Shown: in pieces, positions 37,232 through 50,630 of the stretch | How positions within the stretch are numbered: position 1 is the stretch's first letter | How the letters are laid out: the number at the start of each line of letters is the position of its first letter | Source of the DNA: Ceratopteris richardii | Taxonomy: Eukaryota > Streptophyta > Polypodiopsida > Polypodiales > Pteridaceae | Reading direction: 5' to 3' | Assembly: GCA_020310875.1 (NCBI GenBank) | Contig: CM035408.1 | Span: forward strand, 147,917,407-147,981,406 | DNA: 64,000 bases | The notes under the pieces: model-generated | Seen by the model: only the letters and a program-made list of their open reading frames with translations | What the model was told of the DNA's origin: nothing | The model's database searches: none | Made by a program: the position numbers and the translations under genes

Positions 37232-40145
37232 AAATGACACACAGAATGAAGGTCATACATCATTGATGATGAATTCGATCAGCACATCAGATAAAGAAGA
37301 TCTAAAAGTATTTTACATTGACTCTGGATGTTCTAATCATTTGTCAGGAAACATAGAATTGATGTCAAAATTGGAAAAAGGCATTTCTAGTCATACAGTT
37401 CAAACAGGTGACAATACAAGACATAGTGTACATTCAATTGGAAAAGTGAAATGCAAGGTAATAAGTCTATACTAGGATTACTAAATGTGCAGAATCAATA
37501 TATGGTTTATAAATGTGAAGCATGTCAAATGGGAAAAGCACACAGGTTACCATTTCAAAAGAAAGGATTCAAACATGATGGATTACTAGAGCTCATTCAT
37601 ACAGATGTATGGGGACCAACAAAAGAAGGATCTATCAGTGGCTCAAGGTATTATGTTCTTTTCATTGATGATGCTACAAGATGGATAACATTATATGTTT
37701 TGAAGGAAAGATCATAAGTGTTTGGAGCTTTCAAGCATTTTCATGCATATGCAGAGAGAGTCACAGGTCAAAAGCTTAAAAGACTGAGGTCGGATGGAGG
37801 GGGAGAATACTTCTCCCAAGTTTTCAATGATTATCTTTGGAATGCAGGTATTAAGAGAGAAATAACTTGCAGGTATACACCACAACAAAATGGTGTAGCA
37901 GAAAGAAGGAACATGACTTTGGTTGAGTTTGCTAGAGCTATGCTAAAGGAGAAGAATTGTCCAAATTATCTTTGGGCTGAGGCTGTAAATACAGCTACAT
38001 ATCTTGTGAATAGATTACCATGTGCAGCTCTAAATGGAATGACTCCATATGAAGCTTGGTGGGGTAAGAAACCAACACTAGATCATTGTAGAGTGTTTGG
38101 ATCAATTGCATATGCATATGTGCCATCACAACTTAGATGTAAAATTGAACCAAAGGCAGAAAAATATGTGTTCATTGGTTATGATGAAAAGCAGATGGTT
38201 TACAGGTTGTGTAATCCTCTAACAAAACAATTTCTTGTTTCTAGAGATGTTACATTTGATGAATAGAAAAGTTGGTATGCAGATCAAAGTCATACAGCTA
38301 AAGAATTTGAAGAAGAGGTAAGAAGATGTGAGAAAGGAAAATCAATTGTGCAGGTGAATAGAGATGAAGACTATATGCAAGCAAGTACATCTAGAAGTGG
38401 ATTAACAAGAAGAAATGAAGAAGCTCCTATATTTGATGAAGAGGTGTATCCAGACACTTATAAAGAATGTGAACCAAGAAGGTCAAGCAGGACTAGAAGA
38501 CAACCAGAAAGGTATTCTTATGATACTTCTTACATAACTTAGAAGAACTATGCATATATGGTCAAAGATGATGAAGAACCTCAGAACTATGATGAAGCTA
38601 AAGGTAAGAAACAATGGGAAGAAGCAATGAAGGAAGAGTTCAATGCACTAGAGGAGAACAAGACATGGGAACTTGTTCCTAAACCAAATGGTAAGAAAGT
38701 AATTGGAAATAAATGGGTTTATAAAGTGAAGAAGCTTGCAGATGGAAGTATAGCCAGATACAAAGCTAGACTGGTGGTGAAAGGCTATGACCAAACCTAT
38801 GGCATAGATTATGATGAGACATTCAGTCCTGTAGCTAAGATGTCAACTATTAGGACAATCATTGCTATTGCAGCTTCAAAAGGATGGACTCTAAGTCAAT
38901 TGGATATAAAGAATGCATTTCTTGAATGGATACATATCAGATGAGGTATACATGGAAAAACCTCAAGGTTTTATTGATTCCAGGTATCCAAATTTTGTTT
39001 GCAGGTTGAGAAGAGCACTCTATGGATTGAAGCAAGCTCCAAGAGCATGGAACTATAGACTGGTGAAGTATCTCAATGATCTTCGATATCAAAGCTCAAA
39101 AGCAGATCCAAGTCTACTCATCAAAAGAACAAAGGAAGGTACAATCTACAATTGTATTTATGTAGATGCCATTATAATCACAGGTACTTCAGATGAAGGA
39201 ATCAAGCAGGTAAAAAGATTACTTGAGAAAGAGTTCAAGATCAGTGACCTAGGAAAGTTGTCATACTTTCTTGGAATGGAAGTCACTTATACAGATCATG
39301 GCATATATGTATCACAAGAAAGGTATCTTTTGAATCTATTGAAGAAATTTGATATGGAAAATTACAGAGAAGCTTCAACTCCACTTGAAGTTAATCACAA
39401 GCTTAGTAAATATGATGGTGCAGAATACAACGATATGAGGAAGTATCAATCTCTTGTGGGTAGTTTGATTTATGCTACACTAACAAGACCTGATCTTAGT
39501 TATGCAGTGGGAGTTTTGTCACAATTCATGCATTGTCCAAAGGATCCACATTGGATTGCAGGTCAAAGAGTTCTCAGATATATCAAAGGAACTATAAAGG
39601 AAGGATTATGTTATCCTTTTACTCAGATTTGAAGTTGAGAGCATATAGTGATTCAGACTGTATAGGTAATCAAGATGACAGAAGATCAACTCATGGCTAC
39701 ATGATATACATTGGTGATAAGCTTGTAAGTTGGTGTTCAAAGAAACAACATACAATAGCATTATCATCAACTGAAGCTGAGTATAAAGGACTTGTGGAAG
39801 CAGCTAAGGAGGTCATATGGATGCACACATTGTTCAAAAGCTTGGGCATTGATCAAGGTATACCTACAATACATGGAGATAATATGAGCTCACTTTATGT
39901 TGCAGCAAATCTAGTATTTCATGCAATAACAAAACATATACAGATACATTATCATTTCTTGAGAGAAAAGGTAATGGAGAAAGAAATTGAAGTGGAGTAC
40001 ATTTCTACAAAAGATCAGATAGTAGACATAATGACAAAGAGCTTGGATGGTGTGAATACCAGTAGATTCAAAAGTGTGACAGGAGTAAAAGAAAAGAAGA
40101 AGATATGAAGGAACAGAGAATGTCAATTAGTGATTGAGGGGGAGC

Positions 40146-41219
40146 TGTTGGAGAAACAATCACTAATTGGACATATATTTGAAGGTCAAAGCTTTAGAAG
40201 AAAACCACATGCCTATGTGAAGGGACAAATTCACAAGTGTATTATATTTTAAGTTAGTTCACTTTAGTTCTAGAAGTTTTTTAAATCACGAGATTGAGAA
40301 AAAATATATAAGTTAGTTTGTATCAACTGACGCGATGTAGAGGAGAGTGATAGAATGTGAGAAGGAGTTCATTTTGTATGACTAAATAGAGTTGGGCTTC
40401 TCTGAGTGAGAGAGCATCTGTAAAACTTCTGAGTTTTTCATAGCTATGAGAAGAACTGAGTAAAGTTTTGTGTATGAGACTCTCTCCATCATCTCCATGT
40501 TTGTCTACTGTGTGAGGAGTTTAAAAGTTCAAGTTTTCTAAGCAACTCGATGCCTGGCATCGAATCTCTGTTGATAAGTCATATTTTCATTTATCTCTTT
40601 CATTCAGTGCTGAAGTGTTTGCAAATCATGACTTTGTTGGAGAAACTCGATGCCTGGCATCGAATTCCAGTTGATAAGTCATATTCTAAGTGTGCATGAA
40701 ATCACCTATTGTTTTGGTATCTGAAAGCTTCAGGTTTTATGCGGGAAGTCGATGCCTGGCATCGAATCCTTGCTGAAAAGAGGCTAAAAACACCCCAAGT
40801 CGATGCCCAGCATCGAATTCTTGTTGCAAGTCGATGCTAGGCATCGAATTCCATTTTTAGACAAGCGCTTTTTACTATAACAGGAACAATTTCCAATTTT
40901 GGCAGTTATACATAGTCATCTTGTGAAGGCCATAACTTGAGTTCTAGAGATCCATTTCTTGCATATGATAGCTTGTTAGAAAGCTCTTCTCTTCTACTTT
41001 CATCTAACAAAATATCGTGGAGAAATAGGTTTTGTGCTAAGATAAATCAGCAAAATACTGAAGGTATGTCATTTTAGTGACTAGGAATTTCTGTAGAAGC
41101 AAAGTTCTCAGTTTAGACTATCATTTCTCAAAGTTTGGAGTGGCAATGAGTTAATGGTGACCATAGAGGTGTTCTAGTGTCACATTAATTCATTTTTTGT
41201 GGTGTTTCATACATCAACA
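40146..41219 (+). repeat. Copia F 3' LTR
   Basis: 1074 bp, TGTTGGAGAAAC...CATCAACA. It contains five TCGATGCC-GGCATCGA palindromes at about 40551, 40649, 40748, 40800 and 40831, matching those of the 5' LTR. AAAAATATATAAG near 40300 may be the TATA box. Confidence 0.9.
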
Positions 41220-43020
41220 AGGATAAAAGGAGTTGTTGGTTCATGTGATAGTATTCCTTGTAGGGGTAGGCTCGAGTGAAGTTGTTGGTGATAACAACAC
41301 TCGAGCCTACCCCTGATAATAGATTCTTCTTGATCCCTGGCATAAATAAAGCATCCGATAATGTAAAAGGACTTCCATCAATGGTAGTCACAATGATCTT
41401 ACCAACTCCCATGATAGGATAAAAGGAGTTTTTGGTGCATGTGATAGTGGGTCACCCCATTATCAAGGTACCAAACATCTAATTCTACTACAGACATACA
41501 CTGTTCATAAGAAGATGGGTCATAAGTGCAAACAATAGTAAATGCCCATTCTTCATTCTGCATTAGATTAGCAAACTCTATTTTTGGTGTAGAGGCCTCT
41601 GCAACAACCATTATAGCCTCTTTTTCCTTTGCCTCTTTAGCATCCAGTTTTGGATAACTCTTTATGACATGATCATTTGCTTTACAATATTTGCAAAACA
41701 ATTTTTGCTTTTTTGTTTTCTTTTCATCTGTGTCATCCTTCTTTGATTGTGCAAAATTAGTAGTTTTCTGCCTACTAGTAGAAGAGCTCCACTTACCTTT
41801 GCCCTTTTGACTAATCAGAAAAGCTTGGTCTGCAACACACATAATGGACCTGTTTTGCCTAAACTGATCTTTCTGCAACTGAATAGAAACTAACTCCTAA
41901 AATGTTAAGGCATTTGGATTGCCTTTCATCATCAAGTGAAGAGTGGAAGCAAAACTTTGATATGAATCGAGAAGACCATTCATAACAGTCTGCACAGGTG
42001 AAGTGTCATGTAAGACTTCATTAGCAAAAATCAACTGTTCCCTCAAATCTTTGATCTTTGTCAAGAAATTGTCCATGTAGTCACCTTCATTCATGTGCTC
42101 AGTCTCCAATTTTTTTCAGAGGTAAGCAACTTGAGCCTTATTCATTACCTGGTATAAAGTGGTTAGTGTATCCCAAACATCCTTAGCTCTTCTGCAAGAG
42201 CGAATATGAGGAATAATGGCACGTTTGACAGACAAGGATATCAATGCATGTGCCTGAGCATCTTTGCCATCCCAACAAATTTGCTCTATAGTAGGTGCAA
42301 CAAGAACTGCAACACAAATAGGAAGATGAAGAATATCTTCATCTGCATCACCTTCAACAATTGTGTTTGCAGGTGTAATAAGACATTTTTCAACACCTTG
42401 CACCACAGTCCTTTTGCAACCAATACATGACACATCATATAAGCCCACAATGGGTAGTTGGTACCATCCAACTTATCCTTAATAGCCAACATGTGGAATA
42501 CATCACTACTTTCAGCCATGGCCACTGGCTAAAATCCCCTGATGCAGAAAAATGATTGTATCTGAAAAAGTTGAATAGAACTACCCTAGCGGGTTCCACT
42601 AAACCTATAGCAGACTTCAAGGTGCTTATATTGGAAAACCAAAATGTGTATATATCTTTGGCACAAAAAGATGAGATAGCCTGCATAAGCATTACAATAT
42701 TGCATTTGGAGGCCGAAACGATCTTAGATCGTGATTTTGACACCACACAACAAAGCTGTTTTGATCTCCTAATCACGCTGAGTATGCTCACCAAAGGTTT
42801 GTGGAAGCATGCGAATAGCTCAAGGAAGAAGAAGAAGAAGCTTGGAGCACAACACACAATACTGAATTTATTACCACTAGAAGTTACAAAGATAAGTAAC
42901 CCGTTAGGGCAATAGGCATATATACAAGCTGGGGGAAAACACCTCCTAAAGAGGGAGAAAAGTGCCCCGATGGTCCTAGTGTGTTCACACACATCACTAC
43001 CTAAATATATCAAGATTACA
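41220..43020 (-). mobile_element. Ty1/copia family A copy A5 (LTR, leader, gag, protease)
   Basis: Fossil on the minus strand. LTR about 43015-42795; leader to about 42520; gag 42519-41640 (start MAMAESSDVFHMLAIKDKLDG, knuckle CKYCKANDHVIKSYP at about 41698); and part of protease to about 41330. Pol beyond protease is not seen. Copia F abuts at 41219. Several breaks. Confidence 0.83.
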
Positions 43021-43029
43021 TACAAGGTT

Positions 43030-43600
43030 CTTTTACTTGGACTATTTTTGAAATCTATGTGCTAATTAGGTCCATATCTTCTCATACCAAGCACATGGTG
43101 CTTGCCTTAGTCATACAATGCCTTCTTTAACCTACACAATTTGCTTTCATACCCTTTCTATGCAAAACACAAGGATGAAAAACATACACTTCTTCATGCA
43201 AGTCCCAATTCAAGAATGAAATTTTGATGTCCAATTGATGTACATTCCAACCATCATGAGTTGCATGGCACAAAATCTACGAAGATTCTTCATCTAGCAC
43301 ATAGGTGCAAAGGTCTCATTAAACGGAATGTCTTTTACTTGCACATAACCTTTTGCTACAAGCCTAGCTTCATATGATCAATACTACCATCAGACTTTCA
43401 TTTAAAACTAATACATATACAAGACAAGAAAAATCACATAGATGAGGAACAATTTTCTTGTGATCATGTCAAGCTTCATAAGGAGTTATAGATTATAATG
43501 ATTTTATAGGACACATGTTAAGTACATATGGAGTAAGCATTATGGCCTCGAGAGTGAAAATATGAAGTCAAGCTTGTTTTCTAACCATACACCTTACCAT
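43030..43600 (-). mobile_element. Ty1/copia remnant (integrase end and reverse transcriptase start)
   Basis: Fossil. Minus-strand words resemble copia reverse transcriptase (FNETFAPMC, near 43320) and an integrase C-terminal piece (near 43560-43440), similar to copy A6 at 46.7-47.1 kb. Strongly decayed. Confidence 0.55.
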
Positions 43601-45000
43601 TTTTGTAAAATACTTATAGTAGACTTCAAAGTGCCTAAATTGGCAAAAAATACTTGTGCACATATTTGGTACAAAGGTACACAATTGTTTGCACAATTGC
43701 CATGATTGTATGATTTGCATATTCGCAAATGAAAAAATTTTGGTAAGTTACAAAAAAGTATTTATTTATCCATATATTTCAACTTATGCAAGTTTACGTG
43801 AAGAATTCTATTATTCCACAATTTAGAGATGTCTGAGTGTGTATATATTCAATGTGAATTATTCTTGTCATATATATTCTCATAGAGGGATTTTTCCATA
43901 TCAAACATAAATAATATTCCCATCTTCTTTCCACCTTTGAAATTATGTATGATGCATCCATATTTTAAAAAGATCTCTTCAATATGTTGGTCAACTATTT
44001 GGCTAAAGGATACATGATTTTTGGTGATATTTAACACATCTAGAACATCACTTAGTGTATTTTATACAACATTCTCTTGAACAAGATGCACTTTACAAAC
44101 ATTGTTATTAAGGTGAAGATAATAATCTTCAATTATTGCATATTCATTTGTTTTCAAGGGTTCTTTTGATTCAAACTATTCACCAACCTTGTCATGTGGA
44201 TGTGCAATCAAAATCTGTGTACAAATTTGCATTGTTGCTAGGTTGGGCATACTATTCAAAACATGTTCCATGGTAGAAATGTTCTCTTTTTTATCAAAAT
44301 AATATGAAATTCTATCAAAGAAGTTCTCATGTGATGCATATCGGCCTCTACTTCTTGACTGTGGTTGTTTTTCGTATAACTACAATCTTTTTTGGAATGA
44401 TTATTCCTCTGAAAATGATACTGATTTCCAAGTGCTTTTGCTCTACCTTGAACTCGAAAATTTAATCTAATTCTCCCTCTTGTCATGTCAGCAAGTTTTG
44501 AACTTCCATTTGATGTTCTTTTACAATTTGGAACTGTACATGTATTCTAAAAAAAATTCTTGGTTTCACTACCTGATGTATTCAATCCAAGTTTGAGTTC
44601 TTTTGCCATGCAGAAGGAAATTAACTCATAAATAATGTGTAGTTCCTCTCATGGACATTGATGTACCTAAGCTCTTATATTGTGGAACTAGGTCATTTAC
44701 CTTGTATGAGACCATGTCATTATCATTCACTTTGCAATGCATAGATGTCAACTCATCAATAATCTTTCTAATCGTTTCTAGATATTCAGCAATGGATCTA
44801 ATTCCTTTCCATAAAGTATGCGATATTTTCTTCAAATGAAATTCATCACTTTTTTTGATATGGAGTAAATCTTGTGAATGTTATATCAATCTTACTTGGG
44901 CATGTTTGCCTTCATGATGTGAGGAAGCAAGCTTTTATATATACATATCAAGATCCAATGAAGTACTTTTCTATATTTCTCTATCCACATTTTACATTGT
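43601..45000 (-). mobile_element. Ty1/copia remnant of another family (gag, protease)
   Basis: Fossil. Gag about 44990-44626 (IAEYLETIRKIIDELTSMHC). A knuckle-like region lies near 44490-44290 and the protease/pre-integrase part near 44037-43849 (MLNITKNHVSFSQIVDQ). The wording differs from family A. No LTR assigned. Many breaks; old. Confidence 0.6.
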
Positions 45001-45652
45001 TTTTCTCATTAACATTAGGATTATAAGATGATGCTACAGACACACTCTCTCCAATAATGAGATCCCCATATTCCTTTTCCATTAGAAAAGTCTTCACTCA
45101 ATAATTCCATATTTTATCATTTCCTTTATGAAGTTCCCACTAACTATGTGGGCATTGTTATCAAGCATACTTGATCCTTGTCTATGTCAAATCTATGTAT
45201 TTTATTTTAAGTTTGTGGAGAATTGGTTGTATCTTTAAGCCATGATCCACAAAAGAATATATTCTTGAGAAATCATAGAGGTCAATTTAGGCTCTTCTTT
45301 CGATGTCTTATTTTTGTGCACTCTTCACTTGAATGAATTTTGCAAAAACTTTGGTAGAATCCTCCCCAAAACATGTCAACATGGATGCTAGAAACCCATC
45401 ATTTATGTGTCATCATAACACATCTTGGGTGAAAGCGTAAAAATCAACTCATATCATTTGTAAATACCATGATGGGTCGATATATAATCATACATCCATC
45501 CCATGGTTAAATCACAAGGTCTTTTGATCTTTTTGTCTTTGGTATTCCACTTATGTCTCTAAACGCATCTCCAAATGACATGACCTAGTTAAAGACTTCA
45601 AAATAACCCTCATTTTTTTGTTTTTCCATCAAGTTTTTTAGCAGGGATTGTT
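45001..45652. other. No gene seen
   Basis: AT-rich sequence without a convincing frame on either strand. It may be the decayed gag start and leader of the copia remnant to its left. Nothing else recognised. Confidence 0.4.
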
Positions 45653-47708
45653 GGAATTTGAGGTCTACGAAAGCACACAAAAAACACAAGGAAGAAGAAG
45701 AAGAAGAAGAGGATTAAAGCACAACAAAATACAAAATGTATTACAAAGTGAATGTACAAAGATTAGTTCCCCATTAGGGTTATAGATGATGATGACAAGA
45801 GATTGAATAACACTCAAATCAATCAAAAGGTGTGTTAGCCACACACACTCAATGATTTCTATGAAACCTACCCTATACTCAGACTCACAACTAGAAGTGG
45901 CCATAGTAGGCTGCTTCTTGCTCAACAAGATATGCATAAACTACCAAGCATGAAGCAAAAACCATTATTGAACACACAAGTCAAGTGTCATAAAAAGGAG
46001 CCCAGTTTGATTTAGAAAAGGCATGTAAATCTTCCAGTAATGATCCCCTCTTCGGATAAAAGAATCCAAGTAGCTGAGTACCACTCAAATAGTGAAAGAT
46101 GCACTTAGCCACCTACCAATGCTTGACACTTTGGCAATGCATAAATCCACTCATTTGAGAGACAACAAACTAAATATCAGGCCCAATTATGCATAAGTAA
46201 ATCAAGCATCGAATAGCCTATTGATATAGAACAACATCAAATGCATCTCCAACATAATGAAGACTCAACCATAAACCTATTTCCATGGGAGTGGAAATAA
46301 GTTTGCAATCTTCAAGCCCAAATAAACTACAATAATGTATCAATATATTTTTTTTAACATAAAGGTATTCCCCCATCAACTTGCATAAACTGAATGCCAA
46401 AATACCAATTTGAATGCCCCCGATTTGACATCTCAAAAGAGGCATGAAAATCAGCCTTAAATTCAGCAATGTGATTCTCATTAGGACCAATGAGAAATAT
46501 GTCATCAACATATACAACAATGATTAGATTTACATCGTCTGCACACTTAACATATAAGATGCTCTTAGTTGAACTATTCTCAAAACCATGTGCAAGCAAG
46601 TAGGCATGTATCTTTTCATACCAAGCATGTGGTGCTTGCTTCAACCATATAATGTCTTCTTCAACATGCACACTTTGTTTTCATAAAATACTTGCACTTC
46701 TTCATGTAAGTCACCAGTTAGAAATATAGTTTTAATATTCAAATGATATACATTCCAACCATGATGAGATGCAAGTGCACAAGTGCTACAAATGATGGTC
46801 ATTCGGCATGTGGGAGCAAAGGTCTCGTCAAAATTAGTGCCTCTCTCTTGAGCATAACCTTTGGCAACAAGACTAGCCTTATACTTGTCAACTGCTCCAT
46901 CAAGCTTATGTTTCAATTTGTATATCCATTTAGTGCCAATGGCCTTTTTTCCTAGAGGCAAATCACATAAAGAACAAGTACCATTCTTTGTAACAACATC
47001 ATATTCTAATTGCATAGCAGCCATCCAATTTTTTGAATTTTGTGCTTCATCAAAAGAAACATGCTCATTCTCATCACAAAGACTAGAGACAACCATTGTA
47101 TATCAATCTAATGCAAAGGAAGCACTTATGAGAGCATGAAGGGGTATGGTATGACAAAGGTGCATCTAATGCATCTAATTTGTTCTCTCTCAAAGTACAC
47201 ACCAGCCATTTAGGCATACATTCGCCTCCTGTATGTCAGCCCTCTGATCAACAAGCACATGTAAAATTGCATACGAAAGGGAATGATCTTCATTATCATT
47301 TGGAACCTATAAAGGCTGAGAAATTGCCTCATTTGGAGTAGAACGTGACTAGCTACCTGAAGTCTCCTTGGTACATGAAAATATTGGTTGAATTTCATCT
47401 CCCATGAAAAAAACATTATGACTAACCATAATGCATTTAGCATGTGGATGTATAGATTACATCCTTTTCTTACAAAATTCTACCCAGCAAAAATAAATTT
47501 CACTGCTTTATCATCCAATTTCTTGCCATTTTGCTAAGGCATTAATGCATATTCTAGATAACCAAAGACAAAAAGATGAGCAATAGATGGCTTGGAACCA
47601 TGCCAAGCCTCATATGGAGTGATGCATTATAGTGCTTTTGTGGGACACCTATTAAGTACATATGCTGCACACATAATAGCCTCAAGCCAAAAGCTATGAG
47701 GTAAAGCC
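45653..47708 (-). mobile_element. Ty1/copia family A copy A6 (LTR, RNase H, reverse transcriptase, integrase end)
   Basis: Fossil on the minus strand. LTR part 45653-45785, RNase H about 45790-46260 (KKQPTMATSSCESEY), reverse transcriptase about 47096-46220 (KWIYKLKHKLDGAVDKYKAS, then VYVDDIFLIGPNEN) and integrase C-terminal about 47705-47200. It is the only family A copy here that keeps reverse transcriptase. Several breaks. Confidence 0.82.
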
Positions 47709-48325
47709 TAACTTTTGACCATTTACACATCGCACGTTTCCATGAGAGATGTTGACAGTCAAGTTCAAGCACAAGCAAAAAGCGCATCAAGGAAGTGGAC
47801 ACACAAGAAGAAGGGGCATGTAGGGAGCTCCAAGAAGCACATGTCAAATTTTTAGAAGAAATCCCTATAAAAATAGTGATTTTTATCACTAAAAACCATT
47901 GTAAATACCATTTTCCATCTTTGTAACTCCATTTTGTCCAAGCCGAGGAGTCCTCGAGCTTGAGGAGTATTAGAAGTATCACCATGCTAATTTTCATATT
48001 TTTTAGACTCCGTTTGATCCCCCAAATAAGCCCTGGAACCTAATTTTTAACGAGGCCAGACACTAGGTCTGCACAGGGCCAAAACTACTCAAAAAACTAT
48101 AAAAAGGGCTGAAGAGCTCATTTTAGAGGTTAGCTTGTTGTAGATTTGAGCTTTGGTAAGAGAGTTCTTTTGTAATCAAGTCTTTCCATTGTTCTGCTCT
48201 TTGTTCTTACCTGTGCCATCACTTGCTCACGGTCTTCATACCAGTCCTCACATCTCCGTGGATTGACATTTATGAGGTGAAGCTGCTCATGTTGGTACTT
48301 GCCATTGTGCTAGAGTGACACCAAA

Positions 48326-48344
48326 TTTGGTGCCCTTGTTGGGA
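48326..48344 (+). promoter_or_regulatory. Gypsy H primer binding site
   Basis: TTTGGTGCCCTTGTTGGGA resembles the TGGCGCCGTTGCCGGGGA-type primer sites of plant gypsy elements, placed where the LTR should end. Confidence 0.7.
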
Positions 48345-48812
48345 GAGAGCTTGGAGGATGAGCATGTGATGGTAAGATGTAGAGTAGCGATGTTGGAAGG
48401 TAAAAAAATCACCATTTTTAGTTCAGTTTCTGAGTTTTGCTTCATCTCCATGATCATCATCACCACCATCTCCTCTCATCTTCACCTTCTCTGATTTTTT
48501 TGCTTTTTTGATTATATATCCCCTATTTCGCCTCTTCTTCTTCATTCTTGGCTATGCAAGGAGTTCAGAGAGAGTTCAGAGCTTAAGCATGGATGAAATA
48601 CAGAGAATCGCATTGTTAAAACATCAAAAAATTGAGTGACAATATGTGGAGTGACAAGGTCTGAGCCTGGTATCACGAGTGTCGTATCCTGAGATTGAAG
48701 GGTGACATATACAGACAAAAGGAGTGACAAGGAGGACACAAGGTACACATATCTGCAAAAATTTTTGAATTTGGGTGTCAAAATCTCCAAGTATCCTGTC
48801 CGGTTGAGTTTT

Positions 48813-49402
48813 GGTATCGTGATACCAGAACTCTCGTGCATTGCAATACTTGTCAAGGTATCGTATTGTGCACGCCCACTTGAGGTATCGTGATACCATT
48901 CTGGTATCGTATCGTCAAGTGTTGGTATCGCGATCGCGGTCGTCTCCGGTGCTATCGTATTGTGTCGTTCACAGTATCGTATCGTCATTCGAGCAGTATC
49001 GTATCACGTGCCAGGTTGGTATCGTATCGCCAACTTAGTATCGTATCGTGCCTATCGTCTGATCCTTTGGTATCGTATCGTCCATAGAACTAGTATCATA
49101 TCATGTAAATTTTTGGTATCGTATCACCTGTCACCTTGGTATTGTATCGTGAGCAATCTAGTATCGAATCGTGCGATTTTTGGTATCATATCGTGTCGGT
49201 TCAGTGGTATCGTATCGTTTATAGACTGGTATCGTATCGTGTCAATCAGAGGTATCATATCCTGGACACTTCCAATATCGTATCGTCTGGATAGCAGTAT
49301 TGTATCATGGAAGTTGGTATTGCCTTGGTGGTATCGTATCGTCCAAGGTGGTATCGTCTATAGTGGTATCACATATGGTGGAAAATCTGGTATCGTATCG
49401 CC
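48813..49402 (+). repeat. Spaced array of about 26 GGTATCGTATCG motifs
   Basis: GGTATCGTATCGT and one- or two-base variants recur every 20-25 bp for almost 600 bp (for example at 48903, 49018, 49069, 49206, 49229, 49331 and 49389), separated by 8-14 bp of unrelated sequence. Some units are full palindromes (GGTATCGTGATACC at 48813 and 48884). The array lies in the leader of gypsy H, between primer site and gag. Sparse related words start near 48670. The motif has no stops in some frames, which creates spurious open frames rich in Val-Ser-Tyr-Arg. Confidence 0.9.
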
Positions 49403-49799
49403 TATCCTAAGGTACTCCCAAAGGGATCATGTTTCCCTATTTTAATCCCTAGAAAGCTGAACTGGCATAACTTTCTCATACAGAGTTCGTTTGTTGTGAT
49501 TTTGGGTTCGTTGAAAAGCTCATGGGGAGTACTACAAAAACATTGATTGGTTATGGTAAGACTAATATGTGGATTATTAGATATAGTATTTTGAAGTTGA
49601 TCCTGAGGTTGGACTAGGAAGCAAGGAGTTCCACAAGATTTTGAGCAATAGAAAGGACAATTTTGGACTTGTAGACAAGGCTTATGAACCTAAGATCAAG
49701 TAGACACTTAGGAAGAGATAGAAAAAGTACCAAATCATCTGAGGCTAGTATCAACCATACAACCAAGTCGGGGGCTCACAACTTAGTGGTTAACACTAC

Positions 49800-50630
49800 G
49801 TGCTGAGTTCACAGACGAGTGATTCAGAAATGTCTTTTAACTTGGAGAGACTCTTGGCTTCTGAAGACATGCATAGTTCAGTATTTAGGGAAGGTTTTAT
49901 GTCTATAGTGGGAGGGGAATATTGGATGTCTCTTCAATACATATCCACTAATTTGCAAGGAATACCCATCTACCTCGACAATCTACATAGGTCAGTAGCT
50001 AGAATGATAAACACTACAGAATTAGAAATAGACCCAAGGCCAGCTATCAAGTACGAAGATGGTGTCTACATGGACAAGATGGGCCAGATCTATGTAGTAA
50101 CCGAAAACCCTGATCAGATTATCGATAGAGGAGAATTAGAGGGACAAGGAACTTCCGGGAGAACCAACAGTGGAGATACCGTGACTATCCCTAGGGGAAA
50201 GTCAGTAATGAATCAAGTATTGCAAGTAGACAGGTTACTCCAAGATGACTATCTGATGGATGTATACTTGGTGCATGGATCAAACCTGCTCCTACAAACT
50301 GATTCATTGACACAAGAAGAAAGCATCAACCCAATGACTATATACGAGTTTAGGGATCCAAAAAATCCATCTAGAGTTACATACCTAGAACAAAATCAAA
50401 GGAGATATTGGCCTGTAGATGAATTGGAGGGGTCTAGATTAAAATACATGGATCTGCCTATATCCCCTACTCTAGATCAGGCAACTACCTCACAAAACCC
50501 ATTCCAGACTCAACAAAGAATGAAAAATGTGATGTTAGGACAAACGAGCCAACGTAGTATGCTCAACAAACCTCAGGTGCAATCCTCCATGCTAGGAATT
50601 AACTCCCACAACCAAACTAGCCAGGGCTGA
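49800..50630 (+). CDS. Gypsy H gag N-terminal part (fossil element)
   Basis: A 276-residue frame without a recognised domain, hydrophilic and glutamine-rich at its end. It lies just before the capsid-type segment (about 50690-51080), as expected for the N-terminal arm of a long gypsy gag. The start codon is not certain. Confidence 0.55.
   Translation: MLSSQTSDSEMSFNLERLLASEDMHSSVFREGFMSIVGGEYWMSLQYISTNLQGIPIYLDNLHRSVARMINTTELEIDPRPAIKYEDGVYMDKMGQIYVVTENPDQIIDRGELEGQGTSGRTNSGDTVTIPRGKSVMNQVLQVDRLLQDDYLMDVYLVHGSNLLLQTDSLTQEESINPMTIYEFRDPKNPSRVTYLEQNQRRYWPVDELEGSRLKYMDLPISPTLDQATTSQNPFQTQQRMKNVMLGQTSQRSMLNKPQVQSSMLGINSHNQTSQG

Larger units (their letters stand above)
29901..41219 (+). mobile_element. 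Copia F: Ty1/copia element with copia C inside it
   Basis: Fossil. The 5' LTR (partial) is 29901-30727, with primer site TGGTATTAGAGC at 30730-30741. Gag starts at 30939 (MADHIFIDKLDRDNYRAW). Copia C occupies 31155 to about 37231. Protease (FYIDSGCSNHLSGN, about 37310), integrase (about 37490-38260), reverse transcriptase (about 38560-39330) and RNase H (about 39640-40100) follow. The polypurine tract is at about 40136-40144 and the full 3' LTR is 40146-41219. About five breaks. LTRs differ by about 4% by hand. The left LTR abuts the LTR of element E at 29900. Confidence 0.88.

Noticed and set aside
42435-43025. 196-codon minus-strand frame as a gene
   Set aside because: It is family A LTR plus leader read through. 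The same frame at 7555-8225 is broken and shares LTR words.
48813-49402. True CRISPR array
   Set aside because: The host is a plant, the repeat is only ~12 bp and degenerate, spacers are 8-14 bp, and no cas genes are present. It lies in a retrotransposon leader.
48542-49445. Open frames on both strands across the GTATCG array (up to 161 codons) as genes
   Set aside because: They are stop-free only because the repeated motif lacks stops in those frames. The predicted proteins are monotonous Val-Ser-Tyr-Arg repeats.
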